A DNA stretch of 33,204 nucleotides. It comes from Halieaceae bacterium. GTDB taxonomy: Bacteria > Pseudomonadota > Gammaproteobacteria > Pseudomonadales > Halieaceae. A program made the translations under genes and the position numbers. Below, piece after piece: positions 24,192 to 32,584 of this stretch (position 1 is its first letter; each line of letters starts with the position of its first letter). The notes beneath the pieces were generated by a model. It searched no databases. It saw nothing but the letters and a program-made list of their open reading frames with translations, and was not told the origin of the DNA. The DNA lies in the NCBI GenBank assembly GCA_028277365.1, contig JANQGK010000154.1, positions 1-33,204 of the forward strand, given 5' to 3'.

Positions 24192-25205
24192 ATGAAGATG
24201 AAAGCTGCAGTTGCCCGTGCGTTCGGCGAGCCGCTGGATGTATCTGAAGTCGAAAAACCTGAAGTATCCCCCGGAAAAATCGTAGTAAAAGTCGAGGCCA
24301 GCGGTGTCTGTCACACCGACCTGCACGCCGTGCAGGGAGACTGGCCGGTCAAGCCGGAACCGCCGTTTATTCCTGGACACGAAGGTGTCGGGGTGGTGGC
24401 GGACGTAGGCGCGGGTGTCACCGCAGTCAAGGAAGGCGACCGGGTGGGCATGCCCTGGTTGCACACTGCCTGTGGACACTGCCGCCACTGCGTCGGGGGT
24501 TGGGAGACGCTTTGCGAATCCCAGGAGAACACCGGCTACAGCGTGAACGGCGGCTTTGCTGAGTATGTGCTGGCGGATCCGAACTTTGTCGGCCACCTGC
24601 CCGATCAACTCGGGTTCGCTCCCGCCGCCCCGATTCTTTGCGCTGGGGTGACGGTCTACAAAGGTCTCAAGGAGACCGAGGTAAAGCCCGGGCAGACGGT
24701 GGTGGTATCGGGAATCGGCGGGCTCGGTCACCTGGCGGTGCAGTACGCGCGCGCGATGGGGATGCACGTGATCGCCGTGGATATCGATGACGCCAAGCTG
24801 GATCTGGCCCGTGAGCTGGGTGCGGACATCGTGCTCAACGCCGCCAATACGGATGTCGTGGCCGAGGTTCAGGCCGGCGGCGGTGCAGAGGGTGTGCTGG
24901 TGACGGCTGTTGGCAATGCATCCTTTTCCCAGGGTGTGGGCATGCTGGCCCGCGGTGGCACCATGAGTCTATGTGGTTTGCCCCCTGGCGACTTCCCCCT
25001 GCCAATCTTCGATACCGTCCTCAGCCGCAAGACGATTCGAGGGTCCATCGTTGGCACTCGCCTGGATCTGCAGGAGGCTCTGAGTTTTGCAGCCGAAGGC
25101 AAGGTCGGTGCACATTTCAGCATGGACAGCCTCGATAACATCAACCACATCTTCGACGCCATGCGTGCCAACACCATTACCGGGCGTATCGTGATGGAGA
25201 TCTGA
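24192..25205 (+). CDS. Zinc-dependent alcohol dehydrogenase (AdhP-like)
   Basis: A 337-aa medium-chain dehydrogenase. Catalytic zinc ligands are in 'ASGVCHTDLHAVQGDW' and 'IPGHEGVGVV', the structural zinc site is 'CGHCRHCVGGWETLC', and the NAD-binding fold has 'VVVSGIGGLGHLAVQYARAMG'. The family oxidises primary alcohols with NAD. The start at 24192 has GGAGG nine bases upstream; the ORF-track TTG at 24177 is unlikely. It may follow the Sox operon by read-through but is probably independent; an alcohol-to-aldehyde step could feed the aldehyde-type molybdenum hydroxylase, which is speculation. Confidence 0.92.
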   Translation: MKMKAAVARAFGEPLDVSEVEKPEVSPGKIVVKVEASGVCHTDLHAVQGDWPVKPEPPFIPGHEGVGVVADVGAGVTAVKEGDRVGMPWLHTACGHCRHCVGGWETLCESQENTGYSVNGGFAEYVLADPNFVGHLPDQLGFAPAAPILCAGVTVYKGLKETEVKPGQTVVVSGIGGLGHLAVQYARAMGMHVIAVDIDDAKLDLARELGADIVLNAANTDVVAEVQAGGGAEGVLVTAVGNASFSQGVGMLARGGTMSLCGLPPGDFPLPIFDTVLSRKTIRGSIVGTRLDLQEALSFAAEGKVGAHFSMDSLDNINHIFDAMRANTITGRIVMEI

Positions 25206-25298
25206 ACGGCCTGGCCTGGTCGCGCATGGGGCTTGCCAGCCCAGGGACCGCATCGGTTACTCTAGGGAGCTGTGTTGCTGTTCCCGTAAGGAAGCCCC

Positions 25299-26885
25299 AT
25301 GTTGCATCGACTGTTCTGTGTTCTGACCTTTTGCGCCCTGGCCGGCTGCGCCCAGGAGGGCAGTGCGCCGACGCCGGCCAAGGTTGAGTCCGCCGCAGCC
25401 GCCACCATTGAGCGTCCCCGCTACCAGATCACCACCGAGGCGGTGTTCAGCGCCGCGGATATTCCCGCCTACGCCGGCTCACATGATGCGATCTATGCAC
25501 ATATCGACGAGCATATCGACTACCACGTGGCCGAGTTGCAGCGCTGGCTGCGCCAGCCCTCGGTGAGCGCCCAGAACATCGGCGTGCGGGACATGGCGGA
25601 GATGGTGCGTCAGGATTTCGTCGACCTCGGCTTCCAGGAGGCGGAGCTGGTGGAGACCGACGGCCACCCGGGGGTGTGGGGCTACTACGACGCCGGTGCC
25701 GACAAGACCCTGGCGGTGTACATGATGTATGACGTGCAGCCGGTGGATCCGGAGGATTGGTTGTCGCCGCCCTTTGAGGCCAATATCGTGGAGCACAAGG
25801 CGGGCCGCGCCATCATGGCCAGAGGTGCCACCAACCAGAAAGGCCCCCAGCGCGCCTTCCTGAATGCCCTGGCCTCAATCATCGCCATCGAGGGCAAACT
25901 GCCGGTCAACCTCATGATCACCGCCGAGGGCGAGGAAGAGCTGGGCTCGCCCAACTACCCGCAGATTGTCGATAAGTACGAGGAGCGCCTGAAAACCGCG
26001 GACGGCGTGCTGTTCCCCATGTCCGGCCAGAACCTGGCGGGCAAGACCACCCTGATGCTGGGCGTGAAAGGTATTGTCTACTTCGAGGCACAGGCCACTG
26101 GCGGCGACTGGGGCGGTCCGCGCACGGCGGAGATTCACGGCTCCAATAAGGTGATTGTTGACTCACCGGTCTGGCGCCTGGTCAAGGCGCTCTCCACCCT
26201 GGTCAGTGAGGACGGCAACACGGTGCTGGTGCCGGGCTTCTACGACGACGTGCGCGCACCCACCGAAGAAGAAATGACCCTGATCAACGGCCTGGCGGCC
26301 AGTTGGGACGACGAGATGCGCCTGGGCCTGTACGACGTGGACCACTGGATCGACAATCTTGAGGGCCGCGACGCCATTGTCGAGGCGATTTACACGCCCT
26401 CGCTCAATATCGACGGCATCTGGGGTGGTTACACCGGCCCCGGCACCAAGACCATCCTGCCGCACACTGCGACCGCCAAGATCGACACCCGCATGCCCTA
26501 CGGCCAGGACCCACAGAAACAGCTCGCCAAGATTCGCGCCCACCTGGATGCCCAGGGCTATGAGGACATCGAGCTGCGCATGCTAGGTGGCTACCCGGCG
26601 GCGCAAACCTCGGTGGACACCGAGCTGGTGCAATCGGTAATCCAGGTGGCCAACAAGTACGGCGACCCACCCACGGTCAACCCGCGCATTTTTGGGAGCG
26701 CGCCGTTCTACCAGTTCACCGAGCGCCTGGGCCTGCCCATGTTGCCGGCGGGCTTGGGCCATGGCAGCGGCGCCCATGCGCCCAATGAGTACTTCGTGGT
26801 CGAGCCGAACGAGGGCAGCGATATTGCCGGCCTGGCAGAGATCGAGAAGGCCTACGTAGATGTTCTTTACGCTCTGTCACTATAG
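25299..26885 (+). CDS. M20-family peptidase-like lipoprotein with altered metal ligands
   Basis: A 528-aa protein with a lipoprotein signal ('LFCVLTFCALAGCAQ', lipobox LAGC). The fold is clearly M20 (carnosinase/dipeptidase type): 'DVQPVDPEDWLSPPFEA', 'ARGATNQKGPQRAFLNAL', 'AEGEEELGSPNYP' and 'SGAHAPNEYFVVEP'. Against canonical M20 motifs, the His of GHxD is Met143, the bridging Asp of RGATDxKG is Asn179, and the Asp after the EE motif is Met241, whereas Glu213/Glu214 and His493 are kept. The protein may therefore bind metal differently or not act as a peptidase. It is followed 14 bases later by the CoA ligase gene. Confidence 0.88.
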   Translation: MLHRLFCVLTFCALAGCAQEGSAPTPAKVESAAAATIERPRYQITTEAVFSAADIPAYAGSHDAIYAHIDEHIDYHVAELQRWLRQPSVSAQNIGVRDMAEMVRQDFVDLGFQEAELVETDGHPGVWGYYDAGADKTLAVYMMYDVQPVDPEDWLSPPFEANIVEHKAGRAIMARGATNQKGPQRAFLNALASIIAIEGKLPVNLMITAEGEEELGSPNYPQIVDKYEERLKTADGVLFPMSGQNLAGKTTLMLGVKGIVYFEAQATGGDWGGPRTAEIHGSNKVIVDSPVWRLVKALSTLVSEDGNTVLVPGFYDDVRAPTEEEMTLINGLAASWDDEMRLGLYDVDHWIDNLEGRDAIVEAIYTPSLNIDGIWGGYTGPGTKTILPHTATAKIDTRMPYGQDPQKQLAKIRAHLDAQGYEDIELRMLGGYPAAQTSVDTELVQSVIQVANKYGDPPTVNPRIFGSAPFYQFTERLGLPMLPAGLGHGSGAHAPNEYFVVEPNEGSDIAGLAEIEKAYVDVLYALSL

Positions 26886-26899
26886 GAGTGCATCCGGCT

Positions 26900-28366
26900 A
26901 TGAGTGAGCTGCTGACGGCGGGCACTGCCGCCCAACTCTTTGCGAGCCGCGCGCCCGAGGAGGTAGTGGTGATCTGCGCCCGGGAGGACGGTGGCGCGGA
27001 CACTCTCACCCGCCGGCAGTTCGATACCTGGGCCAACCGCCTGGCCCATCGGCTGCTGGAGGCGGGCGTGCGCCCCGGAGACTTCGTGGCTGTGATCCTA
27101 CCCAACTGCGTGGAACACCTGGTGGCCACGCTGGCGGCCTACAAGGCCGGTGGCACGCCCATGCCGGTGAGTGTCAGCATGCCGCCGGAGGAGCGTGACG
27201 GCCTGCTGGCCCTGGCCACACCCCGGTGCATTATCGGCGACATGGACGACCTGGACGCCATCAGCCGCGCCGATATGCAGGCATTGGGAACCTACCCGGA
27301 CACCCCGCCGGAAGCCGGTGTGCCAAACCCCATCAAGGCGCTGGGCTCCGGTGGTTCCACCGGCAAGCCGAAGCTGATCGTCACCCCGGGGCCATTCCAG
27401 TTTCCCGAGGGTGAGCATCCTACCGCCAAACTGCTGCGCTTCGAACCTGGCGACCTGCTGTATTCACCGGGGCCGCTATATCACAACGGGCCGTTTTTCT
27501 TTACCCAGGTGATGCTGTTCCACGGTGGCCGCATCCTCATCAACGAGCGCTTTCGGGCCGCCCACATGCTGGACCTGATCGAGGAATACCGGCCCACGGC
27601 ACTCAACCTGGTCCCGACCATGATGCAGCGCCTGCTGCGCGAACCCGGCGTCGAGTCGCGGGACCTGAGCTCGGTGCGCCTGCTTTGGCACTACGCCGCC
27701 GCCTGCCCGGACTGGGCCAAGCGCGGCTGCATCGGCTTGTTTGGTGCGGAGAAGGTGCTGGAGTTATGGGCCGCCACCGAGGCCACCGGCATCACGGTGA
27801 TCGACGGGGTCGAGTGGCTGGAGCACCCCGGCAGCGTCGGTCGCGGCGTGCTTACCGAGTTCCGCGTTGTCGATGAGAACCGCAAAGCGCTGCCGCCGGG
27901 TGAGGTGGGGGAGATCTTCAGCCGCTTTGGGGACGGCACGCCGGCCTACCAATACCTGGGAGCCAAGCAACTGGAGACCGTGGGCGACGGTTTTGTCAGC
28001 GTCGGTGACCTGGGCTACCTGGACGAGGAGGGTTACCTGTACCTGGCCGACCGGCGCACCGACATGATCATCTCCGGCGGCGCCAATATCTTCCCCGCCG
28101 AAGTAGAAGCAGTGATCAGCAGTCATCCCGGGGTGCAGGATGTGGCGGTGGTGGGGCTTAAGGACGATGATCTGGGGCGCCGGGTACATGCCATTGTCGA
28201 GCCGCGCGAGGCGGCCGGGCTGGACGCCGCGGAGTTAGAGGCCCTGTGTCTGAAGGAGCTGACGCGCTATAAGGTGCCCCGCGCCTTCGAGATCGTAAAC
28301 AGCCTGCCCCGCAACGAGGCCGGCAAGATTCGCCGCCTGGCCCTGCGCGAGGAGCGCGGCGGTTAG
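26900..28366 (+). CDS. AMP-forming acyl-CoA synthetase
   Basis: A 488-aa ANL-superfamily ligase that activates a carboxylic acid through an acyl-AMP and transfers it to CoA. Motifs: P-loop-like 'GSGGSTGKPKLIVTPGP' (about 151-167), 'LWAATEATGITVIDG', 'VGDLGYLDEEGYLYLADRRTDMIISGGANIFPAEVEAVI' and C-terminal 'RNEAGKIRRLALRE' with the acylation Lys. The ATG at 26900 is chosen with AGGAG 11 bases upstream; GTG 26888 overlaps this SD. It is slightly short for the family. The acid is not evident; bile-acid, fatty and aryl acid ligases share this arrangement. Confidence 0.92.
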   Translation: MSELLTAGTAAQLFASRAPEEVVVICAREDGGADTLTRRQFDTWANRLAHRLLEAGVRPGDFVAVILPNCVEHLVATLAAYKAGGTPMPVSVSMPPEERDGLLALATPRCIIGDMDDLDAISRADMQALGTYPDTPPEAGVPNPIKALGSGGSTGKPKLIVTPGPFQFPEGEHPTAKLLRFEPGDLLYSPGPLYHNGPFFFTQVMLFHGGRILINERFRAAHMLDLIEEYRPTALNLVPTMMQRLLREPGVESRDLSSVRLLWHYAAACPDWAKRGCIGLFGAEKVLELWAATEATGITVIDGVEWLEHPGSVGRGVLTEFRVVDENRKALPPGEVGEIFSRFGDGTPAYQYLGAKQLETVGDGFVSVGDLGYLDEEGYLYLADRRTDMIISGGANIFPAEVEAVISSHPGVQDVAVVGLKDDDLGRRVHAIVEPREAAGLDAAELEALCLKELTRYKVPRAFEIVNSLPRNEAGKIRRLALREERGG

Positions 28367-28369
28367 GCG

Positions 28370-29101
28370 CTACTCGCGAGCAATGCTTTCGTTGGAGGCA
28401 ATAGTCGCGCCGCCGCGGGCGTAGCGCTTTTTGGTCTCCTCGCTCCACTGGTCGATTTCTTCCTGCTCGAAGCCGTAGGCCAGGCCGCGCTCCACCGCCG
28501 GCCGGGCGCGCACCCGGTCCACCCAGGCCACCACGTTGACGTGGCCGGTGATATCAATCTTGCTCCACTTCCAACCCCGTACCCAGGGGTAGCAGGCGAT
28601 GTCGGCGATGGTGAAGCTGTCACCGCACAGGTAGTCACGGCCCTCGAGCTGCTGGTCCATTACCCGCAACAGGCGCTGGGCCTCGTTATTGAAGCGCTCA
28701 AGCGGGTGGCTCTTCTGCTCTGTCGGCACATCGTCCATGTAGCGCGTGTAGCTCAGCTTGTTGCCGAACACCGGGCCGATATTGGCGGCCTGCCAGATCA
28801 GCCACTGGATCACGTTCCAGCGGCGGTCATCCTGGGGCAGTAGGGGGGAGGGGAACTGCTCGGCCAGGTACAGCAGTATGGCGCAGCTCTCCATCAGCGT
28901 GGTGTCGCCGTGGCGCAGCCCGGGGATCTTCTGGTTGGGATTGATGCTGGTGAAGGGCTCCTCGAACTGGTCGCCGCGCATGAGGTTCACCGTGACGACT
29001 TCCACCTCGGGCAGCTCGATGCCGGCCTCGATCAGCTCCTCCAGCATGATAGTAACCTTCCAGCCGTTGGGTGTGGCGAAGGTCCACAGCTCCAGTGCCA
29101 A
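28370..29101 (-). CDS. Glutathione S-transferase-like protein (YfcG/Gst-like)
   Basis: A 243-aa protein with an N-terminal thioredoxin-fold domain ('MALELWTFATPNGWKVTIMLEEL', 'INPNQKIPGLRHGDTTLMESCAILLYLAEQF', with the cis-Pro and the ES glutathione-binding motif) and an all-helical C-terminal domain ('DSFTIADIACYPWVRGW'). The Thr/Asn-rich start 'TFATPNGWKV' is like the YfcG/Ure2-like group, which acts as disulfide-bond reductase. The C-terminal extension is longer than usual. It is the second gene of an operon with the DUF1993 protein, three bases after its stop. Confidence 0.9.
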   Translation of the reverse strand: MALELWTFATPNGWKVTIMLEELIEAGIELPEVEVVTVNLMRGDQFEEPFTSINPNQKIPGLRHGDTTLMESCAILLYLAEQFPSPLLPQDDRRWNVIQWLIWQAANIGPVFGNKLSYTRYMDDVPTEQKSHPLERFNNEAQRLLRVMDQQLEGRDYLCGDSFTIADIACYPWVRGWKWSKIDITGHVNVVAWVDRVRARPAVERGLAYGFEQEEIDQWSEETKKRYARGGATIASNESIARE

Positions 29102-29104
29102 GGT

Positions 29105-29629
29105 TCAGCCTCCGGCCACGCGCAGGCGGCCCAGGTAATCCATCTTGCCCAGGGGTGTGCCATGGATGCGCAGGATGTCGTAGAGGGTGGCGGCGTGGAA
29201 ATAAAAATTTGGTAGGGAGAAGGAAAGGACGAAGTCGCTATTGGTAAAGGGGATATCGTTGCCGCCGATGCGGAACACCATGGACGCTTCGCCGAGCGCA
29301 TTGATCTCACCCTCGGCTTCCCCTTCGAGGTAGGCGGTAGCTTCAGCCACCAGGTCTTTGCACCTGTCCCAGGTCATGTCGGACATCTTGGGGGGTGGTT
29401 CAAACAACCCCGCCTTAAGGCCCTGGATGGCACCCATGGAGTGGTGCCACACCGAGACCACCTGGAAACTGAAGGGCGCCATGTCGTCACGCAGCTTGTA
29501 GCCCACCAGTTCTTCCAGGGACAGGTTGCCCGCTGCGGCGTGGGCCTCGCCCTTGGCCATCACGTTGGCCACACCGCCCAGGGTTTGCAGGTAGCTGGCT
29601 ACGGTAGTGTCGTAGAAAGTCAGTGCCAT
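29105..29629 (-). CDS. DUF1993 family protein
   Basis: A 174-aa protein matching the DUF1993 pattern: 'MALTFYDTTVASYLQTLGGVANVMAKGEAHA', 'DDMAPFSFQVVSVWHHSMGAIQGL', 'SDFVLSFSLPNFYFHAATLYDILRIHGTPLGKMDYLG'. The family resembles DinB-like four-helix bundles and has no established reaction. The start at 29629 has AGGAG seven bases upstream; the start at 29635 leaves almost no spacing. It is transcribed first, with the GST gene. Confidence 0.88.
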   Translation of the reverse strand: MALTFYDTTVASYLQTLGGVANVMAKGEAHAAAGNLSLEELVGYKLRDDMAPFSFQVVSVWHHSMGAIQGLKAGLFEPPPKMSDMTWDRCKDLVAEATAYLEGEAEGEINALGEASMVFRIGGNDIPFTNSDFVLSFSLPNFYFHAATLYDILRIHGTPLGKMDYLGRLRVAGG

Positions 29630-29810
29630 GATCATGCTCCTTGTCGAGTCGGCGGATTCCGAGTGTCAACGGTAGGTGCTTCCAGGAGATTTGGCCAGCA
29701 CTCGATCCGGATAGAATACCGTCAGCTCAGATTGTTTTTGTCCGGACCCTTTGCTAGGTTACCCCTTCGATGCCGGAACGGTCTTAGCTGGGACCGGGGA
29801 GATAACAACA

Positions 29811-31982
29811 ATGGCTGTCGAGACAAAGAAGACATTTTGCCGTTTCTGCCACGTGTTCTGCGGCATGGAAGTAGATGTGGAAGGCGACAAGGTCGTCGAC
29901 GTCCGCGGCGACTACGACAACCCCATCTCCGAGGGTTACACCTGCCCCAAGGGTCGCAGCGAAGTCGACCGCATTAATCACCCCGAGCGTCTGCTGGGCT
30001 GCCAGAAGCGGGTGGAGGGGCGGCTGCAGCCGGTAGACACCACCCGGGCCCTGGATGACATCGGCGAACGCCTGCAGGCTATCGTCGCCGAGCATGGCCC
30101 CCACGCCGTGGCGGTCTATTCCGGCTGCGGCGGGCACCGCACCGCCGCCGGCGGCCCCTGGTTTGTCGGTAAGTGGCTGGAGGCGCTGGGTTCCCGGGGC
30201 ATGTATACCTCCTACACCATCGATTCACCGGCCCTGTCGATTGCCACCGGCTGGCTATTCGGTGCGCCGATGCCCTTCGGCTCGCCGGACATCGAGAATT
30301 CCGAGGTGGCCATGTACGTGGCCACCAACCCGACCGTCTCCCACCTGTGGACCATGCCGCAGTCGAACCCGTCCACCCGCCTCAAGAATGTGCTGAAACG
30401 CGGCATGAAGCTGGTGGTGATCGACCCGCGCAAATGCGACGTGGCGCGCCGCGCCGATGTGCACCTGCAGGTAAAGCCCGGCGAGGACGCCACTCTGCTG
30501 GCGGCGATGATCAAGGTGATCATCGACAACGACTGGTATGACCGCGAGTACGTGGCGGCCTACTGCTCAGGCTTCGAAGAACTCAAGGCGGCGGTGGCCG
30601 ATTTCGATCTCGACTATGCGACAGCCCGCACCACGGTGCCGAAAGAAAGCATTGTCGAAGGCGCGAAAGTGTTCGCCACCGCCGGCAGCGGCGCCGCGCA
30701 GACCGGCACCGGCCTGCACATGGCGGCGCACCAGAATCTGTGTGTGTTCCTGGTATGGGTGATCAATGCCATCTGCGGCCGCTACGACCGCCGCGGTGGC
30801 ATGACGCGCATCACCGGCGCCCTGTCGCAGCCGCTGCAGGAGAACATGGGTCCGCTGCCGATACCCACCTTCAGCGGTGAGGTGTCACGGATTCGCGGCA
30901 TTCGCGGCATGTCCGGACTGTTTGGCTATAACGAGATGCCCACCAATACCCTCACCGATGAAATCCTCACGCCCGGTGAGGGCCAGGTAAGGGCGTTGAT
31001 CGTTAACGGCGGCAACCCGGCGCTGGTGTTCAGCAACACCGAGCGCACGGTAGAAGCGCTCAAGAGCCTGGACCTGCTGGTGTGCCTGGACCTGTTCGAG
31101 TCGGCCACGGCGCGCTACGCCGACTACATCATGGCGGTGAAGCACCCTTTCGAGCGCAACGACATTCCGCACATGATGAACATGTTCTACCCGCAGCCGT
31201 TCATGCAGTACACCGACAAGCTGGTGGAGCCACCGGCGGGCACCATCGAGGAGTGGGATTTCTTCTGGGAGATCGGCGAGCGGCTCGGGTTCCGGGCGAA
31301 TATCAAGGGCCTGCCCGAGGACCGCAAGCCCGAGGCCGAAGAAATCATGCAGGCGCTCAACGCCAATTCGCGTACGCCCTTCGAGGACCTGAAGGAAAGC
31401 CCCAGCGGCAAGCTGTACGGCGACCGCGAGACCGAGGTCGGCGGTGTGATTCCCAATATGATCGGCCACGCCGACCGGCGTATCGCCGTGGGCAACCCGC
31501 AGCCGATGGCGGAGCTGCGCGAGGTGCGCGCCGAGCCCATACCGGTGGCGGGCAGCTACAGCCCCGATGGGGACTTCCAGTTCCGCGCCATTACCTACCG
31601 CATGCCGGAGGTGTACTGCACCACCGGGCACAACCTGCCAAGAGCCGAGAAGAAGCGGCCTTACAACCCGGTGCTGATTTCTCCCGACGACCTCGCGGCC
31701 CACGGCTTTGCCGATGGCGAGTGCGTAATCGTAGATTCCGGCTACGGCCAGCAGGAAGGCATCCTGGAAGCCTCGGAGGATGTGGCCTCAGGCACCCTCG
31801 GTATCGCCCACGGTTGGGGAGATCCCGCCGACGAGCGGCCGGTGGAGGAAAAAGGCACCAACGTGCAGGCCTTGATTCCCGCTCACGAGCGCTACGACCG
31901 CATTACCGGTCTCGCCCAGCAAAGCGCCTACCCGGTCAACCTTCGCAAGCATGAGGGGCGGATTATCGCGCGGGGAGTCTAG
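29811..31982 (+). CDS. Molybdopterin (bis-MGD) oxidoreductase, cytoplasmic type
   Basis: A 723-aa enzyme with the N-terminal 4Fe-4S motif C10-x2-C13-x3-C17-x27-C45 in 'FCRFCHVFCGMEV...YTCPKG', followed by domains of the formate dehydrogenase/nitrate reductase/DMSO reductase superfamily ('TAAGGPWFVGKWLEALGS', 'KLVVIDPRKCDVARRADVHLQVKPGEDATLLAAMI', 'ALIVNGGNPALVFSNTE'). There is no Tat signal. At the position that carries Cys or selenocysteine in formate dehydrogenases the sequence reads 'TIDSPALSIATG', with no Cys, so formate dehydrogenase is not supported. No electron-transfer subunit is adjacent. The start at 29811 follows GGGGAGA; the ORF-track start at 29751 is upstream of it. A possible promoter (TTGTTT-N17-TAGGTT) lies at 29732-29760. 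Confidence 0.9.
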   Translation: MAVETKKTFCRFCHVFCGMEVDVEGDKVVDVRGDYDNPISEGYTCPKGRSEVDRINHPERLLGCQKRVEGRLQPVDTTRALDDIGERLQAIVAEHGPHAVAVYSGCGGHRTAAGGPWFVGKWLEALGSRGMYTSYTIDSPALSIATGWLFGAPMPFGSPDIENSEVAMYVATNPTVSHLWTMPQSNPSTRLKNVLKRGMKLVVIDPRKCDVARRADVHLQVKPGEDATLLAAMIKVIIDNDWYDREYVAAYCSGFEELKAAVADFDLDYATARTTVPKESIVEGAKVFATAGSGAAQTGTGLHMAAHQNLCVFLVWVINAICGRYDRRGGMTRITGALSQPLQENMGPLPIPTFSGEVSRIRGIRGMSGLFGYNEMPTNTLTDEILTPGEGQVRALIVNGGNPALVFSNTERTVEALKSLDLLVCLDLFESATARYADYIMAVKHPFERNDIPHMMNMFYPQPFMQYTDKLVEPPAGTIEEWDFFWEIGERLGFRANIKGLPEDRKPEAEEIMQALNANSRTPFEDLKESPSGKLYGDRETEVGGVIPNMIGHADRRIAVGNPQPMAELREVRAEPIPVAGSYSPDGDFQFRAITYRMPEVYCTTGHNLPRAEKKRPYNPVLISPDDLAAHGFADGECVIVDSGYGQQEGILEASEDVASGTLGIAHGWGDPADERPVEEKGTNVQALIPAHERYDRITGLAQQSAYPVNLRKHEGRIIARGV

Positions 31983-32032
31983 CGCGGGACGGTCGCCCTG
32001 TGGCGCACCGCCCCGGTCGATAATCGCTATCG

Positions 32033-32395
32033 TCATGTCTCTACGATGGTAGGTGCACCCTGGCTGATTGCCACCACCAGTACCACACCGCCGCCCATGA
32101 CCAGGAAGTAGGCTTGCGCAATGCCCTTAAGCCCCAGGAGGAAGGGTAGGGCGAGAAAGGCGGCTGCGGCGATGCCGTCCAACAGTAGATGAACCCTGAA
32201 AGACAGCAGTCTGGCCGCGCTGAAGCGGTAGTCGGTCAGCAGACTGTACAGGATGAGGCCGGCGCCGCCGGCCACCGAAAACCAGTGGGCGACGACAGAT
32301 TCTGCGGTGAGATCCAGTACGAATGGTGCAGTGATGAGTACCAGGGCGGCGGCGTAGTCGCCAACCCCGTGCAGGGTGGGGGTCAGAAATTTCAT
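32033..32395 (-). CDS. Small four-helix integral membrane protein of unknown function
   Basis: A 120-aa protein from ATG 32395 ('MKFLTPTLHGVGDYAAALVLITAPFVLDL'). Four hydrophobic segments are visible: about residues 10-28, 38-55, 68-88 and 92-112. The ORF-track version from 32512 adds 39 polar residues and is unlikely. The sequence resembles SPW-repeat-like or vitamin K epoxide-like small membrane proteins only loosely, so no family is claimed. It is divergent from the AraC-type regulator gene and convergent with the molybdopterin oxidoreductase. Confidence 0.72.
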   Translation of the reverse strand: MKFLTPTLHGVGDYAAALVLITAPFVLDLTAESVVAHWFSVAGGAGLILYSLLTDYRFSAARLLSFRVHLLLDGIAAAAFLALPFLLGLKGIAQAYFLVMGGGVVLVVAISQGAPTIVET

Positions 32396-32584
32396 TATCA
32401 GTCTCCGTGTAGGCGTGGGTTTCCGGTCTTCCCGGATATCGCAGCGCAGTCTATGGAGATCGCTCCTGCGGCACTTGACCGTCGGTACCGAGGTTTTGAC
32501 TGCGCGTACCAATCATCACCGTAAGCACGTTTCTCATAATAATTTGAGCTATAAATAGGCTCTTTGCTTAGCCTGGAGTACCAC

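Noticed and set aside
29811-31982. Selenoprotein formate dehydrogenase
   Set aside because: No in-frame TGA and no SECIS-like context; the ligand region lacks Cys and Sec.
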